From positions 1,920,250 to 1,984,249 of the forward strand of contig NZ_KI632512.1 of NCBI RefSeq assembly GCF_000504305.1: a stretch of DNA of 64,000 nucleotides, given 5' to 3'. This document shows, piece by piece, positions 32,055-41,510 of this stretch. Both the position numbers and the translations under genes were made by a program. This DNA comes from Nitratidesulfovibrio termitidis HI1 (GTDB lineage Bacteria; Desulfobacterota; Desulfovibrionia; Desulfovibrionales; Desulfovibrionaceae). Position 1 is the first letter of the stretch; every line of letters starts with the position of its first letter. The notes below the pieces were generated by a model. The model ran no database searches. It was not told the origin of the DNA and saw only the letters and a list, made by a program, of their open reading frames with translations.

Positions 32055-35000
32055 ATGACACAGCCCCAAATGCAGCAGCAAACGCAACCCGATGGCAACG
32101 CGGCCGCCACGGACCCGGCGGCAGGAAGTCCGCAGACCAGACTGCCCCATACCCGCGCGGCCTTGTTCTGGAACATTCAGACCCTCATCGTGCCCGCAGC
32201 ACTGGTGACCCTGTGGGTGGTGCTGCTGCTGGCCCTGTATCAGTGGAATGCCCGCAACGAGGCGGCCCACGTACGTGAACTGGCGCTGTTGCAGGCACGG
32301 GCGTTCTTTTCGCAGATCGTTTCGACCAGAGCCTGGAACGCGGCCCACGGCGGGGTGTTCGTCCAGACCAGCGAACTGGGGCAGCCCAACCCGTGGCTGC
32401 CGCCCGACCAACGCACCCTGCTGGCCGCCGACGGCACCATGCTCACCCGCATGAACCCGGCCTACATGACCCGCCAGATCTCGGAATTTCTCACCACCAG
32501 CCAGGGGGTCAGCTTCCGCATCACCGGCCTGCACCCCCTGCGACCGGAAAACGAGGCCGACCCGTGGGAAACCGTGTCGTTGCAAGCCTTTGGCAAGGGC
32601 GAGCGGGAAACCTTCACGCTGGCCGCCGAGCATCCCCACACGGCGGAACAGGGCGCGTCCATTGACACCACTGGCGGCGCCCATGGCCCCAGCTTTCGCT
32701 ACATGGCCCCACTCGTTGCCGACCAGACCTGCCTGACCTGCCACCGCACCGCCGACGACACCGTGGGCGGCCTGCGCGGCGGCATCAGCGTATCCATCGC
32801 GGCGGCCCCGCTGCTGGCTCTGGAACGCCAGCGCCTGGACCAGATGGGGCTGGCCTACGCCATCATCGGGCTGGTAGGGCTGTTGGGCATTGGCGGGGCA
32901 TCGTTGCAGATCAGCCGCAAAAAGGCCCTGGCCGAGGCGGCCAACCGCATGAAAAGCGCCTTTCTGGCCAACATGAGCCACGACATGCGCACCCCGCTCA
33001 CCGGCATCATCGGCATGGCTGAGTTGCTGTCCGGCTTCCAGCCGGGTCCGCAAGACCTGTCGGAACCATCCCGCCAGTCCGGCAGGCCTGTCGGTCCAGA
33101 TGTACCGATTGGACCATGCAACCCGGACGGACCGGGAGGGACAAACGAGTTTGGCGGGCTTGGCGGACCAGGCGGCGCCGATGCGCCCTCCGCGGAACCC
33201 GGGGCCCGCTACAACGAATACCTGGGCCAGTTGCGGTGCGCCGCCACGAACCTTCTGGAAATCGTCAACGACATCACGGACTTTTCGTGCCTGGAGTCAG
33301 GCCGGATGCGTCTTGCGCCGCGTACCTTCCGGCTGCGCCCCGCGCTGGAGGCATGCCTGGGGTTGTTCCGCTTCGCGGGCGAACGCAAGGGACTTTCGCT
33401 GTCGCTCCACGTGGCGGAGAACGTGCCCGAAGCGTTGGTGGGCGACGACTTCCGGCTGCGCCAGGCCCTCGGCAACCTCATCGGTAATGCGGTGAAATTC
33501 ACCCGCCAGGGGGGCATTGCCGTGGTGGTGAACATGGTGCCGGAACCTGTGCCCAGCCGTCCCCCCGTGACCGGAACCGGAATGGCGACGGGGATTGCGG
33601 CAGGAATAACGGCAGGGATTGCGCCGACGACCGGAGCGGGGTCCGCCCCGCGTGAGGTGCTGTTGCGTTTTGCCGTAGTGGACACGGGCGTGGGCATTCC
33701 TGCGGAACAGCAGGAAACCATCTTCGAAAGCTTCGTACAGGGCGAGGCGGCCAGTTCGCTGTGCCTTGGCGGCACGGGCCTTGGCCTTGCCATCTCGCGC
33801 GAGATTGCCCGCATGCTGGGCGGCGACATCGGCGTTGCCAGCACGCCGGGCGCGGGCAGCGAATTCTGGTTCACCACCCGGTTCACCGTGACGGGGTCGC
33901 CCTTGGACGGTGATGTGCCCGTTGACGCGGCCAGCGCACCCGACATGGGGCTGGCCGCATGGGTGGGTGCCTCTGAAACCCGCACCGCCCACCCGGTCCC
34001 GCCGATGGTGGAAGAAACCGGTCGCGCCCCGGAAGCCGGACCGGCAAGCGGCGCCGTTGCCCCACTGCGGCTGCTGGTGGCCGACGACAACCCGGTGAAC
34101 CGGCTGTTCATGCAGGACGTGCTGCGCGGCGCCGGACATCAGGTGGCCGTGGCTACGGACGGCCTGCAGGCCCTGCAACTGCTGGAGGAACTGCGGCCCG
34201 ACCTGGCCCTGCTGGACGTGCGCATGCCCGGCTGCAGCGGCATCGAAGTGATGCACCGCCTGCGCGCCGGGCAAGTGCCGGGGGTTGCCCCCGACATGCC
34301 GGTGCTGGCCGTCACCGCGTCGGCCATGGGCCACGAAAGTGCCGCCCTGCTTGCCGCGGGCATGACCGGCTGCGTGTGCAAACCGCTGACCGCCGTCATG
34401 TTGCTGGCCGCCGTGGCCGATGCCGCAACCGGGGGCACCCCGCTGGAATGCCCCGGTACCGGCGATTACGCCGATGGCCTGCACCGTTGGCACGCCGGAG
34501 AAGGTACGGTTCCTTCCCGCGCGGGGGCACAGCCCGCCGAAGCGGCCACCGCGAAATCCGACGGTCAGGCAGGGGTGGGCACAGCCACCGCACCCGTTAC
34601 GCCCGCCCTTTCCGACACTCCCGCTGCGCCGGACGTATCAGGAACCCCGGACGTACCGGACATAATGGACGAGGCTGCCGCGCTGGACGCCCTGGGCGGC
34701 AACCGCCCCCTGTTCGTGAAGCTGTGCCGGGCCTTTCTGGACGAGGTGGACACCCGGCGCGCCGCACTGACCAACGCCGTGCGCGAAGGCCGACGCCAGG
34801 ACGCCCTGCGCGAGGCGCACGCCCTGCGCAACTCGGCGGGCATGCTGCGCCTTTCAGCCCTGCATGACCTGTGCGACGCCATGGAGCAGGCGGCGGGACG
34901 CCCCGTGCCTGGCGCCTCGCCGGACGACCTGCCCAATCTAACGGACCTGCCCGATCTGGCGGACCTGCCCGATCTGCCCGATCTGCCCGATCTGGCGGAC

Positions 35001-35180
35001 ATGTTGCACCGTCTGTTGCCGCTGCTCGAAGCAGGTGTGACACGCGTACGCGCGATCACCGACCCGGATGGCGGGCCCGATGCAACGGACGCGACTGACA
35101 GAGCTGGCGCAAAGGGCGCAAAGGGCGCAACCGATACCGCAACGCCGGACGCCGCCCCGGTGAAGGAGACGCATCGCTGA
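32055..35180 (+). CDS. nrfS: Hybrid sensor histidine kinase with heme-type periplasmic sensor (1041 aa)
   Basis: Order of parts: membrane helix 1 near residues 40-60, and a periplasmic DUF3365/Tll0287-like domain with one c-heme motif (CLTCH, 226-230). Next come membrane helix 2 near 270-290 and HisKA with His309 (MSHDMRTPL). HATPase follows, then a receiver with Asp721 and a C-terminal Hpt domain with His922. Low-complexity insertions interrupt HisKA (about 340-385) and other linkers, and a DLPDL repeat sits near 960-980. It overlaps nrfR by one base and is divergent from nrfHA. It matches the nitrite-stress sensor NrfS by context. Confidence 0.85.
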   Translation: MTQPQMQQQTQPDGNAAATDPAAGSPQTRLPHTRAALFWNIQTLIVPAALVTLWVVLLLALYQWNARNEAAHVRELALLQARAFFSQIVSTRAWNAAHGGVFVQTSELGQPNPWLPPDQRTLLAADGTMLTRMNPAYMTRQISEFLTTSQGVSFRITGLHPLRPENEADPWETVSLQAFGKGERETFTLAAEHPHTAEQGASIDTTGGAHGPSFRYMAPLVADQTCLTCHRTADDTVGGLRGGISVSIAAAPLLALERQRLDQMGLAYAIIGLVGLLGIGGASLQISRKKALAEAANRMKSAFLANMSHDMRTPLTGIIGMAELLSGFQPGPQDLSEPSRQSGRPVGPDVPIGPCNPDGPGGTNEFGGLGGPGGADAPSAEPGARYNEYLGQLRCAATNLLEIVNDITDFSCLESGRMRLAPRTFRLRPALEACLGLFRFAGERKGLSLSLHVAENVPEALVGDDFRLRQALGNLIGNAVKFTRQGGIAVVVNMVPEPVPSRPPVTGTGMATGIAAGITAGIAPTTGAGSAPREVLLRFAVVDTGVGIPAEQQETIFESFVQGEAASSLCLGGTGLGLAISREIARMLGGDIGVASTPGAGSEFWFTTRFTVTGSPLDGDVPVDAASAPDMGLAAWVGASETRTAHPVPPMVEETGRAPEAGPASGAVAPLRLLVADDNPVNRLFMQDVLRGAGHQVAVATDGLQALQLLEELRPDLALLDVRMPGCSGIEVMHRLRAGQVPGVAPDMPVLAVTASAMGHESAALLAAGMTGCVCKPLTAVMLLAAVADAATGGTPLECPGTGDYADGLHRWHAGEGTVPSRAGAQPAEAATAKSDGQAGVGTATAPVTPALSDTPAAPDVSGTPDVPDIMDEAAALDALGGNRPLFVKLCRAFLDEVDTRRAALTNAVREGRRQDALREAHALRNSAGMLRLSALHDLCDAMEQAAGRPVPGASPDDLPNLTDLPDLADLPDLPDLPDLADMLHRLLPLLEAGVTRVRAITDPDGGPDATDATDRAGAKGAKGATDTATPDAAPVKETHR

Positions 35181-37039
35181 TGGCCCGCATACTCGTGGTG
35201 GACGACGAAGCCATGGTCCGTACCATGCTGGCCGAGGTGGCCGTGGGCATGGGGCACGAGGCCCTCGCCGCCGCCACCCTGGACGAGGGGCTGCGCCTTG
35301 CCGCCACCGGCGCGCCCGACGTGGTCTATCTGGACGTGCTGCTGCCCGACGGCAACGGCCTGGCCCACGTGACCACCTTCAGCCGCCTGCCGTGCGCCCC
35401 GGAAATCATCGTGGTCACCGGCTTCGGCGACGCGGACGGCGCGGAAACCGCCCTGCGCCACGGGGTGTGGGAATACCTGCAAAAACCCCTGCGCGTGCAG
35501 GACATCACCCTTTCGCTGTCCCGCGTGCTGGCGTATCGGGGCGGCAGGGCACGGCGGGGGATTGGCGGCAACGGCACGGTGCAGGCCAGCCAGACGGGTC
35601 AGGCGGGTCATACGGGTCGGGCGGGTCATACGGGTCGGGCGGCTCAGGCGGGCCTGGCCGACAACGGGCCGGGAACGCCCGCCAATGCCGTGCCGTCTTC
35701 CGTTGCGCCCCCTGCACCGTTGTCGCGCGAGGGCATCGTGGGCGACAGCCCGGCCCTCGATGCCGCACTGGAACTGATGGCCGAGGCGGCCGCCAGTTCC
35801 GTCAACGTGCTGGTGCTGGGCGAAACCGGCACCGGCAAGGAACTGTTCGCCCGCGCCGTACACCGCAACAGCGCCCGGGCGGCAGGTCCGTTCGTCACCC
35901 TGGACTGTGCATCGCTGACCGAAAACCTGGTGGAAAGCCAGCTCTTCGGTCACGTGCGCGGGGCCTTCACCGGCGCGGACCGCAGCCGTGAAGGCCTGCT
36001 GCGCCTGGCCCACGGAGGCACGCTGTTTCTGGATGAAATCGGCGACCTGCCCCTGTCCATCCAGGGGGCCTTTCTGCGGGCGCTGGAACTGCGGCGGTTT
36101 CGCCCGGTGGGCGCCAGCAGGGAGGTGGAAAGCGACTTCCGCCTGGTGGCGGCCACCAACAAGGACCTGCACGAAATGGTGCGGCTGGACATGTTCCGCA
36201 GCGACCTGCTGTACCGGCTGCGCGGCCTGACCATCACCCTGCCCCCGCTGCGCGAACGCACGGAGGACCTGCCGGAACTGTGCGCCTGGGCGGTGGACCG
36301 GTTCTGCCAGCGGCACGACCTGCCCCCCAAGTTTCCGGCCGAGGATTTTCTGGAAACCGTGTCCTGCTACCCGTGGCCGGGCAACGTGCGCGAACTGGTG
36401 CACGCGGTGGAGCGCGCCTGCGCCGCCGCCCGCGACGAAACCACCCTGTACGCACGGCAACTGCCCACGGAAATCCGGGTGCGTGTGGCCCGCGACAGGA
36501 TGGACGAGCATGCGGCGGGGCATACTGGCCAGACGGGCCCGGCAGGGCTGGCAGCCAGTCACGCCATGTCCGCCATGTACGGGCAGGCTGGCTGGCCCGG
36601 ACTGCCCGGATTGCCCGGACTGCCCGGACTGCCCGGATTGGCGGGGGCGGGGTCAGCGGCGCTGCACCGTGCACCAGCCACGGCGGAGCAGGGGGCGGCG
36701 TCCATGACGGGCAGGCCGCCCGATGCCGTGCCCGCGTGGCCACCACGCGCCAACGGGGCAGGCCCCGCCCCGGAATGGCCCGAAGCCCCTGCCGCCACCC
36801 TGCCGGGAATGACCGGAGCAGCAATGCGCGGGCAGGCGACCATCGACCAGCGTGGATTTGCGCCGGGCGCCACCCCGCCCACCCTGCGCGCCCACAAGGC
36901 CGACGCGGAACGCGCCTACGTGACCCGCCTGCTGACCCACTGTCGCGGGGACATCCGCGAGGCGGCGCGGCTGGCCGACGTTTCGCGCGGGCACTTCTAC
37001 GAACTGCTCAAAAAACACGACATCGGAAAAACCGACTGA
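35180..37039 (+). CDS. nrfR: Sigma54-dependent response regulator (619 aa)
   Basis: The receiver domain has Asp52. The AAA+ domain has GETGTGK at 214-220, the sigma54-contacting GAFTGA at 261-266 and Walker B FLDEIGD at 283-289. A Fis-type HTH closes the protein (about 594-616, DIREAARLADVSRGHFYELL). Two linkers are expanded by short tandem repeats: GHTGRA units near 140-155 and GLP units near 473-485. It most likely activates nrfHA in response to NrfS, as NrfR does in D. vulgaris. Confidence 0.88.
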   Translation: MARILVVDDEAMVRTMLAEVAVGMGHEALAAATLDEGLRLAATGAPDVVYLDVLLPDGNGLAHVTTFSRLPCAPEIIVVTGFGDADGAETALRHGVWEYLQKPLRVQDITLSLSRVLAYRGGRARRGIGGNGTVQASQTGQAGHTGRAGHTGRAAQAGLADNGPGTPANAVPSSVAPPAPLSREGIVGDSPALDAALELMAEAAASSVNVLVLGETGTGKELFARAVHRNSARAAGPFVTLDCASLTENLVESQLFGHVRGAFTGADRSREGLLRLAHGGTLFLDEIGDLPLSIQGAFLRALELRRFRPVGASREVESDFRLVAATNKDLHEMVRLDMFRSDLLYRLRGLTITLPPLRERTEDLPELCAWAVDRFCQRHDLPPKFPAEDFLETVSCYPWPGNVRELVHAVERACAAARDETTLYARQLPTEIRVRVARDRMDEHAAGHTGQTGPAGLAASHAMSAMYGQAGWPGLPGLPGLPGLPGLAGAGSAALHRAPATAEQGAASMTGRPPDAVPAWPPRANGAGPAPEWPEAPAATLPGMTGAAMRGQATIDQRGFAPGATPPTLRAHKADAERAYVTRLLTHCRGDIREAARLADVSRGHFYELLKKHDIGKTD

Positions 37040-37088
37040 CCGCGCAAGCCCTGCTGGTACCCGAACAGACTGGTGGACGGGGCGGCGG

Positions 37089-37142
37089 ACCGTGGGGGAC
37101 CGTGGGGGGCCGTGGGGGGGGGGACCGTGGGGGGCCGTGTGT
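37089..37142. repeat. G-rich tandem repeat (CCGTGGGGGR)
   Basis: At least five units of CCGTGGGGG with A, G or longer G-runs follow the nrfR stop. The run of G-tracts could form a quadruplex and may be length-variable. Confidence 0.75.
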
Positions 37143-37197
37143 GGAGCGGGCCGACAGGCAGCGCTCGCCCAGCCAGCCCATGCCATGCCGAATAATT

Positions 37198-37238
37198 GCC
37201 GCGCCGCATCCGCCATTGGGGCATGCGGCGCGGCTTTT
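37198..37238 (+). terminator. Terminator of the nrfS-nrfR transcript
   Basis: GCCGCGCCGCAT (37198-37209) pairs with ATGCGGCGCGGC (37223-37234), and TTTT follows. Confidence 0.8.
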
Positions 37239-37870
37239 CGCATTTCTTCCCGCCCCGTTCCGCCGTTCCCCCGTTCCTGATGACGACAAGCCCCCTTTCC
37301 GGCGCGGAGCGGGCAACCGGAAAGGGGGCAATACGGAGCCTGCCACGAGTGGGGGGAACCCGTGACGATGTTACGTTACGACCATCGACGACAGCCATCC
37401 ATTATTTTTGCATTTTCCGCGTGGCATGACTTCATATGCGAAAATATCGAAAAACCACCATCAGCGCCCCCATTCCATGCATTGCACAAAATGCATACAG
37501 CAACAATGCGCACTCCGTCCCCTCATTCCGCATGGCATCATACGTTTCCTTCCGCCATGCGCCAGAAAGCTTTCGCGCTCCGGTTCTTCTCCCGGCGCAC
37601 ACTCCTGCCTGCCTTCGCCTCCCGTGCCCCCCGGCCTGACCGGTCAGGCGCCGTCCGGGTGTAATCCCGCCCGGTGAACCGGCAAGATTTCCCCCAAAAA
37701 CCTGCATGCTTTGCAACTAACCCTATTGCGCATGACTGCCAAAACAATGTAGTGTCATGAATAGTATTACCGCAAAAGCAGAGGGTGCGGGGTATCCCGC
37801 GTCATGTTTTGGAATCACTACGCGCTCTCCGATCCGCGTCTACGGTGGGGGGCCAAAGAGGAGGACTGTC
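37239..37870. other. Long 5' region of the TolC-family gene, no gene seen
   Basis: It is less GC-rich around 37380-37560. It contains two ATGCAT palindromes near 37480 and an inverted repeat CATGAC/GTCATG at 37731-37736/37754-37759, close to the expected promoter. AGAGGAGG is the ribosome site at 37858. No coding frame shows family features. Confidence 0.5.
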
Positions 37871-39223
37871 ATGAAGGAAAGGAAATCGCAAAAACGGCGC
37901 TGGCTTGCATTCTGCGCGCTGGCCGTCGTACTGGGGCTTGCGATCGGGGGGTCGGCGCAAGCGCAGGAGATGACGCTGAAAGATTCGGTCGTCAACACCC
38001 TTGAAACGCATCCCCGCCTCAAGGCCTTCCAGGAAAACCGCCAGGCCGCCGAACACGACGTTGACCGCGCGCGTGCCGGCTGGTTCCCGCGCCTTGACGT
38101 GCGCGGCGGCGTGGGCGTGGAACAGTACAACGACCGCTCCACCCGCGCCACCGGCAACGAAAACGACTGGTACGACCGCAGCGAAGGTTCGGTGACCCTC
38201 AGCCAGACCATCTGGGACGGCCTTGCCACCGCCAGCCGCGTGGATATCAACAAGAACAAGCTGGGTTCGGTGGACAACCGCCTCATCGACAACGCCGAAG
38301 CCCTTGGCCTGGACGCCGTGCTTGCGCACATCGAAGTGTTGCGCCAGCGCGAAATCGTCCGCCTGTCCGAACTCAACGTGCAGCAGCACGAATCCATCCT
38401 GGGTTCGCAGGAAGAACGTTCGCGCATGGGCGCGGCCAGCGTTTCCGACGTTACCCAGACCCAGGGCCGCCTGGCCCGCGCCCAGTCCACCCTGACTGAA
38501 GCCCGCAGCGCGCTGCAGGTGGCCGAGGCCGCCTACCTGCGTCTGACCGGCAAGGTTGTGCCCGAAACGCTGGGCCCGGCGGAAGCGCCCACGGACACCC
38601 CGCCCAGCGCCGACGCCGCCCTGGCCGACAGCCAGTCCACCAACCCCAAGGTGCTGGCGCTGATCTCCGACGTGCGCACCTCGGAAGCGGAAATCGACCT
38701 CGCCAAGTCCGGCTACCACCCCGTGATCTACGCGGAAGTGGGCCCCACCTACAAGGATCAGGTGGAAAGCAGCCGTGACCACGAATGGGGCACCGCCGCC
38801 ATGCTGCGCATGAGCTGGAACCTGTTCAACGGCGGCGCCGACGTGGCCGCGGTGAAGGGCGCCTCCGCCCGTTCGCGCCAGAGCCGCCAGGAACTGCAGA
38901 ACCAGATCGACGAACTGGGCCGCGAAACCCGCGCCACCTGGAGCCAGATGCTGTCCGCCCGTGAACAGCAGCGCTACTTCCTGTCTGCCATCGACTACAA
39001 CGTGCAGACTCGCGACGCGTACATGCAGCAGTTCCTGGTGGGCCAGCGCAGCCTGCTGGACGTGCTGGATGCCGAAAACGAACTGTACAGCTCGTCCATT
39101 CAGGAAGTGACCTCGCGCCTGAACGATGCGGGCGCCCAGTACCGCCTGCTGGCCCTTGGCGGCAAGCTGCTGGACAGCCTGGGCATCGACCGCGACGCCC
39201 TGCGCAAGAACACCGAGCAATAG
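37871..39223 (+). CDS. TolC-family outer membrane protein for type I secretion (450 aa)
   Basis: A signal peptide covers residues 1-31 (ending GSAQAQ). Two TolC-type repeats of long helices and strands follow, with EMTLKDSVVNTLETHPRLKA at the start, ARAGWFPRLDVRGGVGVEQY, and in the second half AKSGYHPVIYAEVGPTYKDQ. This is the LapE/AggA-like TolC group used by RTX adhesin exporters. It faces the giant adhesin gene at 42047-50992, its likely substrate. The ABC and membrane-fusion partners are not in the window. Confidence 0.85.
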   Translation: MKERKSQKRRWLAFCALAVVLGLAIGGSAQAQEMTLKDSVVNTLETHPRLKAFQENRQAAEHDVDRARAGWFPRLDVRGGVGVEQYNDRSTRATGNENDWYDRSEGSVTLSQTIWDGLATASRVDINKNKLGSVDNRLIDNAEALGLDAVLAHIEVLRQREIVRLSELNVQQHESILGSQEERSRMGAASVSDVTQTQGRLARAQSTLTEARSALQVAEAAYLRLTGKVVPETLGPAEAPTDTPPSADAALADSQSTNPKVLALISDVRTSEAEIDLAKSGYHPVIYAEVGPTYKDQVESSRDHEWGTAAMLRMSWNLFNGGADVAAVKGASARSRQSRQELQNQIDELGRETRATWSQMLSAREQQRYFLSAIDYNVQTRDAYMQQFLVGQRSLLDVLDAENELYSSSIQEVTSRLNDAGAQYRLLALGGKLLDSLGIDRDALRKNTEQ

Positions 39224-39252
39224 CCGCTCCCGCAGAGAACGGCATACCCGAA

Positions 39253-39282
39253 GGGGTCGGTCCGAAGGACCGGCCCCTTTTT
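39253..39282 (+). terminator. Terminator of the TolC-family gene
   Basis: GGGGTCGGTCC pairs with GGACCGGCCCC around a short loop, and TTTTT follows at 39278-39282. Confidence 0.85.
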
Positions 39283-39466
39283 GCGTGGGCAAAGGCGGGA
39301 GCAGGGAACGGGACCGCCACGTCCGGACGGGGGTTGGCTTCACGCAGGCTGGGAGCGGACCGGGTGTCGCTCCCCTGCGGACGGCGAACCGCGTACTGCA
39401 GCCACACTCCTGACTGGTCCATATGCAAGGCCCGCATGCAGCATGAAGCGCCTTGTGCGCGCCTTC

Positions 39467-39531
39467 AAAAAGTGATCAATACTTGACTTTTTGGCATAAA
39501 AAACTATTTAAGTCGAAAATACATCACTTTT
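39467..39531 (+). promoter_or_regulatory. hipBA promoter with operator dyad
   Basis: TTGACT (39483-39488) and TATTTA (39505-39510) are 16 bases apart. They are enclosed by a 9-bp inverted repeat AAAAGTGAT (39468-39476) and ATCACTTTT (39523-39531), a typical autoregulation site for HipB. Confidence 0.65.
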
Positions 39532-39543
39532 CTTGGAGCACAC

Positions 39544-39792
39544 ATGGATGCCTTCGAGATCGGCATGGCCATCAGGAACGCCCGGAAGGAGCGGCGAGTC
39601 ACCCAGGCAGCCCTCGCGCAGGCTGCGGGGCTGTCCCGCGAGACCCTGATCTGGCTCGAAAAGGGAACCATCCACGACCTCGGGTTCAGGAAGCTGATCC
39701 GCGTCCTGGAGGCCATGGATTTCGAACTGCATGTCCGCCCGGTCGGGCGTCTGCCGGTCCTTGGCGAAACCCTGGAGGACGACCATGCTTGA
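39544..39792 (+). CDS. hipB: HipB-like XRE antitoxin (82 aa)
   Basis: Residues 5-62 are an XRE-type HTH (RNARKERRVTQAALAQAAGL, then LSRETLIWLEKG). It overlaps the toxin gene by eight bases, the normal hipBA layout. It should bind HipA and repress its own promoter at 39467-39531. Confidence 0.85.
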   Translation: MDAFEIGMAIRNARKERRVTQAALAQAAGLSRETLIWLEKGTIHDLGFRKLIRVLEAMDFELHVRPVGRLPVLGETLEDDHA

Positions 39793-41068
39793 CGTCTGGG
39801 CCGGAAACACCCCGAGCGGCATACTGAACCGCCATGGACAGTGGGAGTGCTCCTTCACCTACCGGCCGGGAACCCAGCCCGGCACAGCCGTGTCGGTCAT
39901 GATGCCGCCCCGGCCGGAAAGCTGGCTGCACCACGGGCTGCACCCCATTTTCGAGCAGAACCTGCCCGAGGGAGCGCTGCGCCTGTGGTTCGATACCGTG
40001 GTCGCGAAGACCCTGCCCCGGTACGACGACCTGGAACTGCTGCGGATCACCGGGCGTTCCCAGATCGGCCGCCTGCGCTACACCACGCCGGGCGAGCCGT
40101 TGCCGGGACAGCCGGAACAACCAGGACAGCCAGGGCAGGGGGACGACATGCCCGCCATCAGTCTTGGCGACATCCTGTGTGCCAAGGGCACGGAGAATCT
40201 CTTCGAAGACCTGATGCGCATGTACGCCATTCACTCCGGGCTCTCCGGCGCGCAGCCGAAGGTCATGGTCCGGGCGGCGGAGGCGGACCGCGCGGAGGCC
40301 GAACCGGCCCGGCTGACCGTGCGGATGCCCACCCACATCGTGAAGACCTGGCAGCCGGGGGAGTTCCCCGAGCTTGCGCTTAACGAAACCCTGTGCATGC
40401 TGGCGGCTGCCCGTGCCGGTCTGCCGGTGGCCCGCACCGAGATGTCCGATGACCGCCGCTTCCTCGTGGTCAGCCGGTTCGACCGCAACCCTGACGGCAG
40501 TTTCATGGGGTTCGAGGATTGCTGCGTCCTGCTCAACAAGTCGGCCCGGCAAAAGTACACGGGCTCGTACGAGCAGGCGGCCAGGGCGTTACGCACGTTC
40601 GTGGTGGCAAGCGCCCGCCCGGCGGCCCTGGCACAATTCTTCAGGACGGTGGCGCTCTCCGTGGTCATCCGGAACGGCGATGCCCACCTGAAGAACTTCG
40701 GCATCGTCTATGACTCACCGGCCACCCGCCAGGGGACCATGGCTCCGGCTTTCGACCTTGTCACCACCACGCCCTATCTCCCGCAGGACGCCATGGCGCT
40801 GGCCATGAAGGGCACCAAGCGCTGGCCGGACAGAAAGACCCTGGAGGAGTTCGGGCGCACGGCGTGCGGGCTGAATGCACGCGAGGTGGCCGGTTGCCTT
40901 GAGGATGTCGAGCACGGGGTTTCCCGGACCATGGAAGACCTGAACGCCTGGATACGGGATGAACCGGCGTTCCGGCATGTGGGGCGCGCCATGCGCGCGG
41001 CATGGGAGGCGGGATTGCAGGCGTTGACGCCGCGTCCCGGCCAGAATGCCGCCGCCCCGTCTGCCTGA
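39785..41068 (+). CDS. hipA: HipA-like serine/threonine kinase toxin (427 aa)
   Basis: The N-terminal subdomain (1-110) is followed by a Gly-rich loop SGLSGAQPKV near 151-160, the ATP-site Lys187 (HIVKTW), the catalytic NGDAHLKNFG with Asp299, and the metal-binding APAFDLVTT with Asp323. All expected HipA motifs are intact. HipA kinases phosphorylate tRNA synthetases or other translation targets and cause growth arrest. A short QPGQ-rich repeat at 109-118 is an unusual linker. Confidence 0.88.
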   Translation: MLDVWAGNTPSGILNRHGQWECSFTYRPGTQPGTAVSVMMPPRPESWLHHGLHPIFEQNLPEGALRLWFDTVVAKTLPRYDDLELLRITGRSQIGRLRYTTPGEPLPGQPEQPGQPGQGDDMPAISLGDILCAKGTENLFEDLMRMYAIHSGLSGAQPKVMVRAAEADRAEAEPARLTVRMPTHIVKTWQPGEFPELALNETLCMLAAARAGLPVARTEMSDDRRFLVVSRFDRNPDGSFMGFEDCCVLLNKSARQKYTGSYEQAARALRTFVVASARPAALAQFFRTVALSVVIRNGDAHLKNFGIVYDSPATRQGTMAPAFDLVTTTPYLPQDAMALAMKGTKRWPDRKTLEEFGRTACGLNAREVAGCLEDVEHGVSRTMEDLNAWIRDEPAFRHVGRAMRAAWEAGLQALTPRPGQNAAAPSA

Positions 41069-41161
41069 ACACGACGGCAGCCTTTCCGGCACCGCGGCGG
41101 AAAGGTACGGGGCATGACTGCGGCCGCTTGCGACAGTGACCGGACAGCGCGATATTCCCTC

Positions 41162-41189
41162 TTGACGTTTGTATCCTGCAAGCTACAAT
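41162..41189 (+). promoter_or_regulatory. higBA-type promoter and operator
   Basis: TTGACG (41162-41167) and TACAAT (41184-41189) are 16 bases apart. TTGTA and TACAA (41169-41173 and 41184-41188) form a dyad across the spacer, suited to HigA binding. Confidence 0.65.
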
Positions 41190-41195
41190 CAGGTC

Positions 41196-41510
41196 ATTCA
41201 GAAGAAAAACATCTTCCACGAAACCAGCCAGTTTTCACGTTGACTTGAGAAACTCCGGGATACGCGGGGCAGAGCCAGAATCGCGGCCCGCATTGATTCG
41301 GCCAAGGCTGGCAACTTCGGCGACTGTAAGGGTCTGGATGATGGCATTTGCGAAATGAGGATCGATTTCGGCCCCGGCTATCGCCTGTATTACGCCCAAG
41401 AGGGTTTGCATGTGTATCTGCTTGTGGTTGGCGGGGATAAATCTTCTCAGAAAAAGGATATCTCCAAGGCAAAGGAGCTATGGCGAACGATAAGGGAGGA
41501 ACGGCAATGA
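41196..41510 (+). pseudogene. HigB-type (Gp49 family) toxin with premature stop
   Basis: After the promoter, an open frame encodes a HigB/COG3657-like toxin: FHETSQFSR, then TGA at 41241-41243, then LEKLRDTRGRARIAARIDSA and FGPGYRLYYAQ, ending IREERQ with its stop at 41508-41510. The TGA replaces a Trp that is strongly conserved in this family (FSxWL). No ordinary start codon is seen at the expected place, where GTC/ATT occurs at 41193-41198. The toxin is therefore probably dead while its antitoxin gene is intact. Confidence 0.75.

Noticed and set aside
41241-41243. TGA as a selenocysteine codon in the HigB-like frame
   Set aside because: The family has Trp here, TGG to TGA is one change, and I see no convincing SECIS-type hairpin directly after it. 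Kept only as a remote option in the finding.
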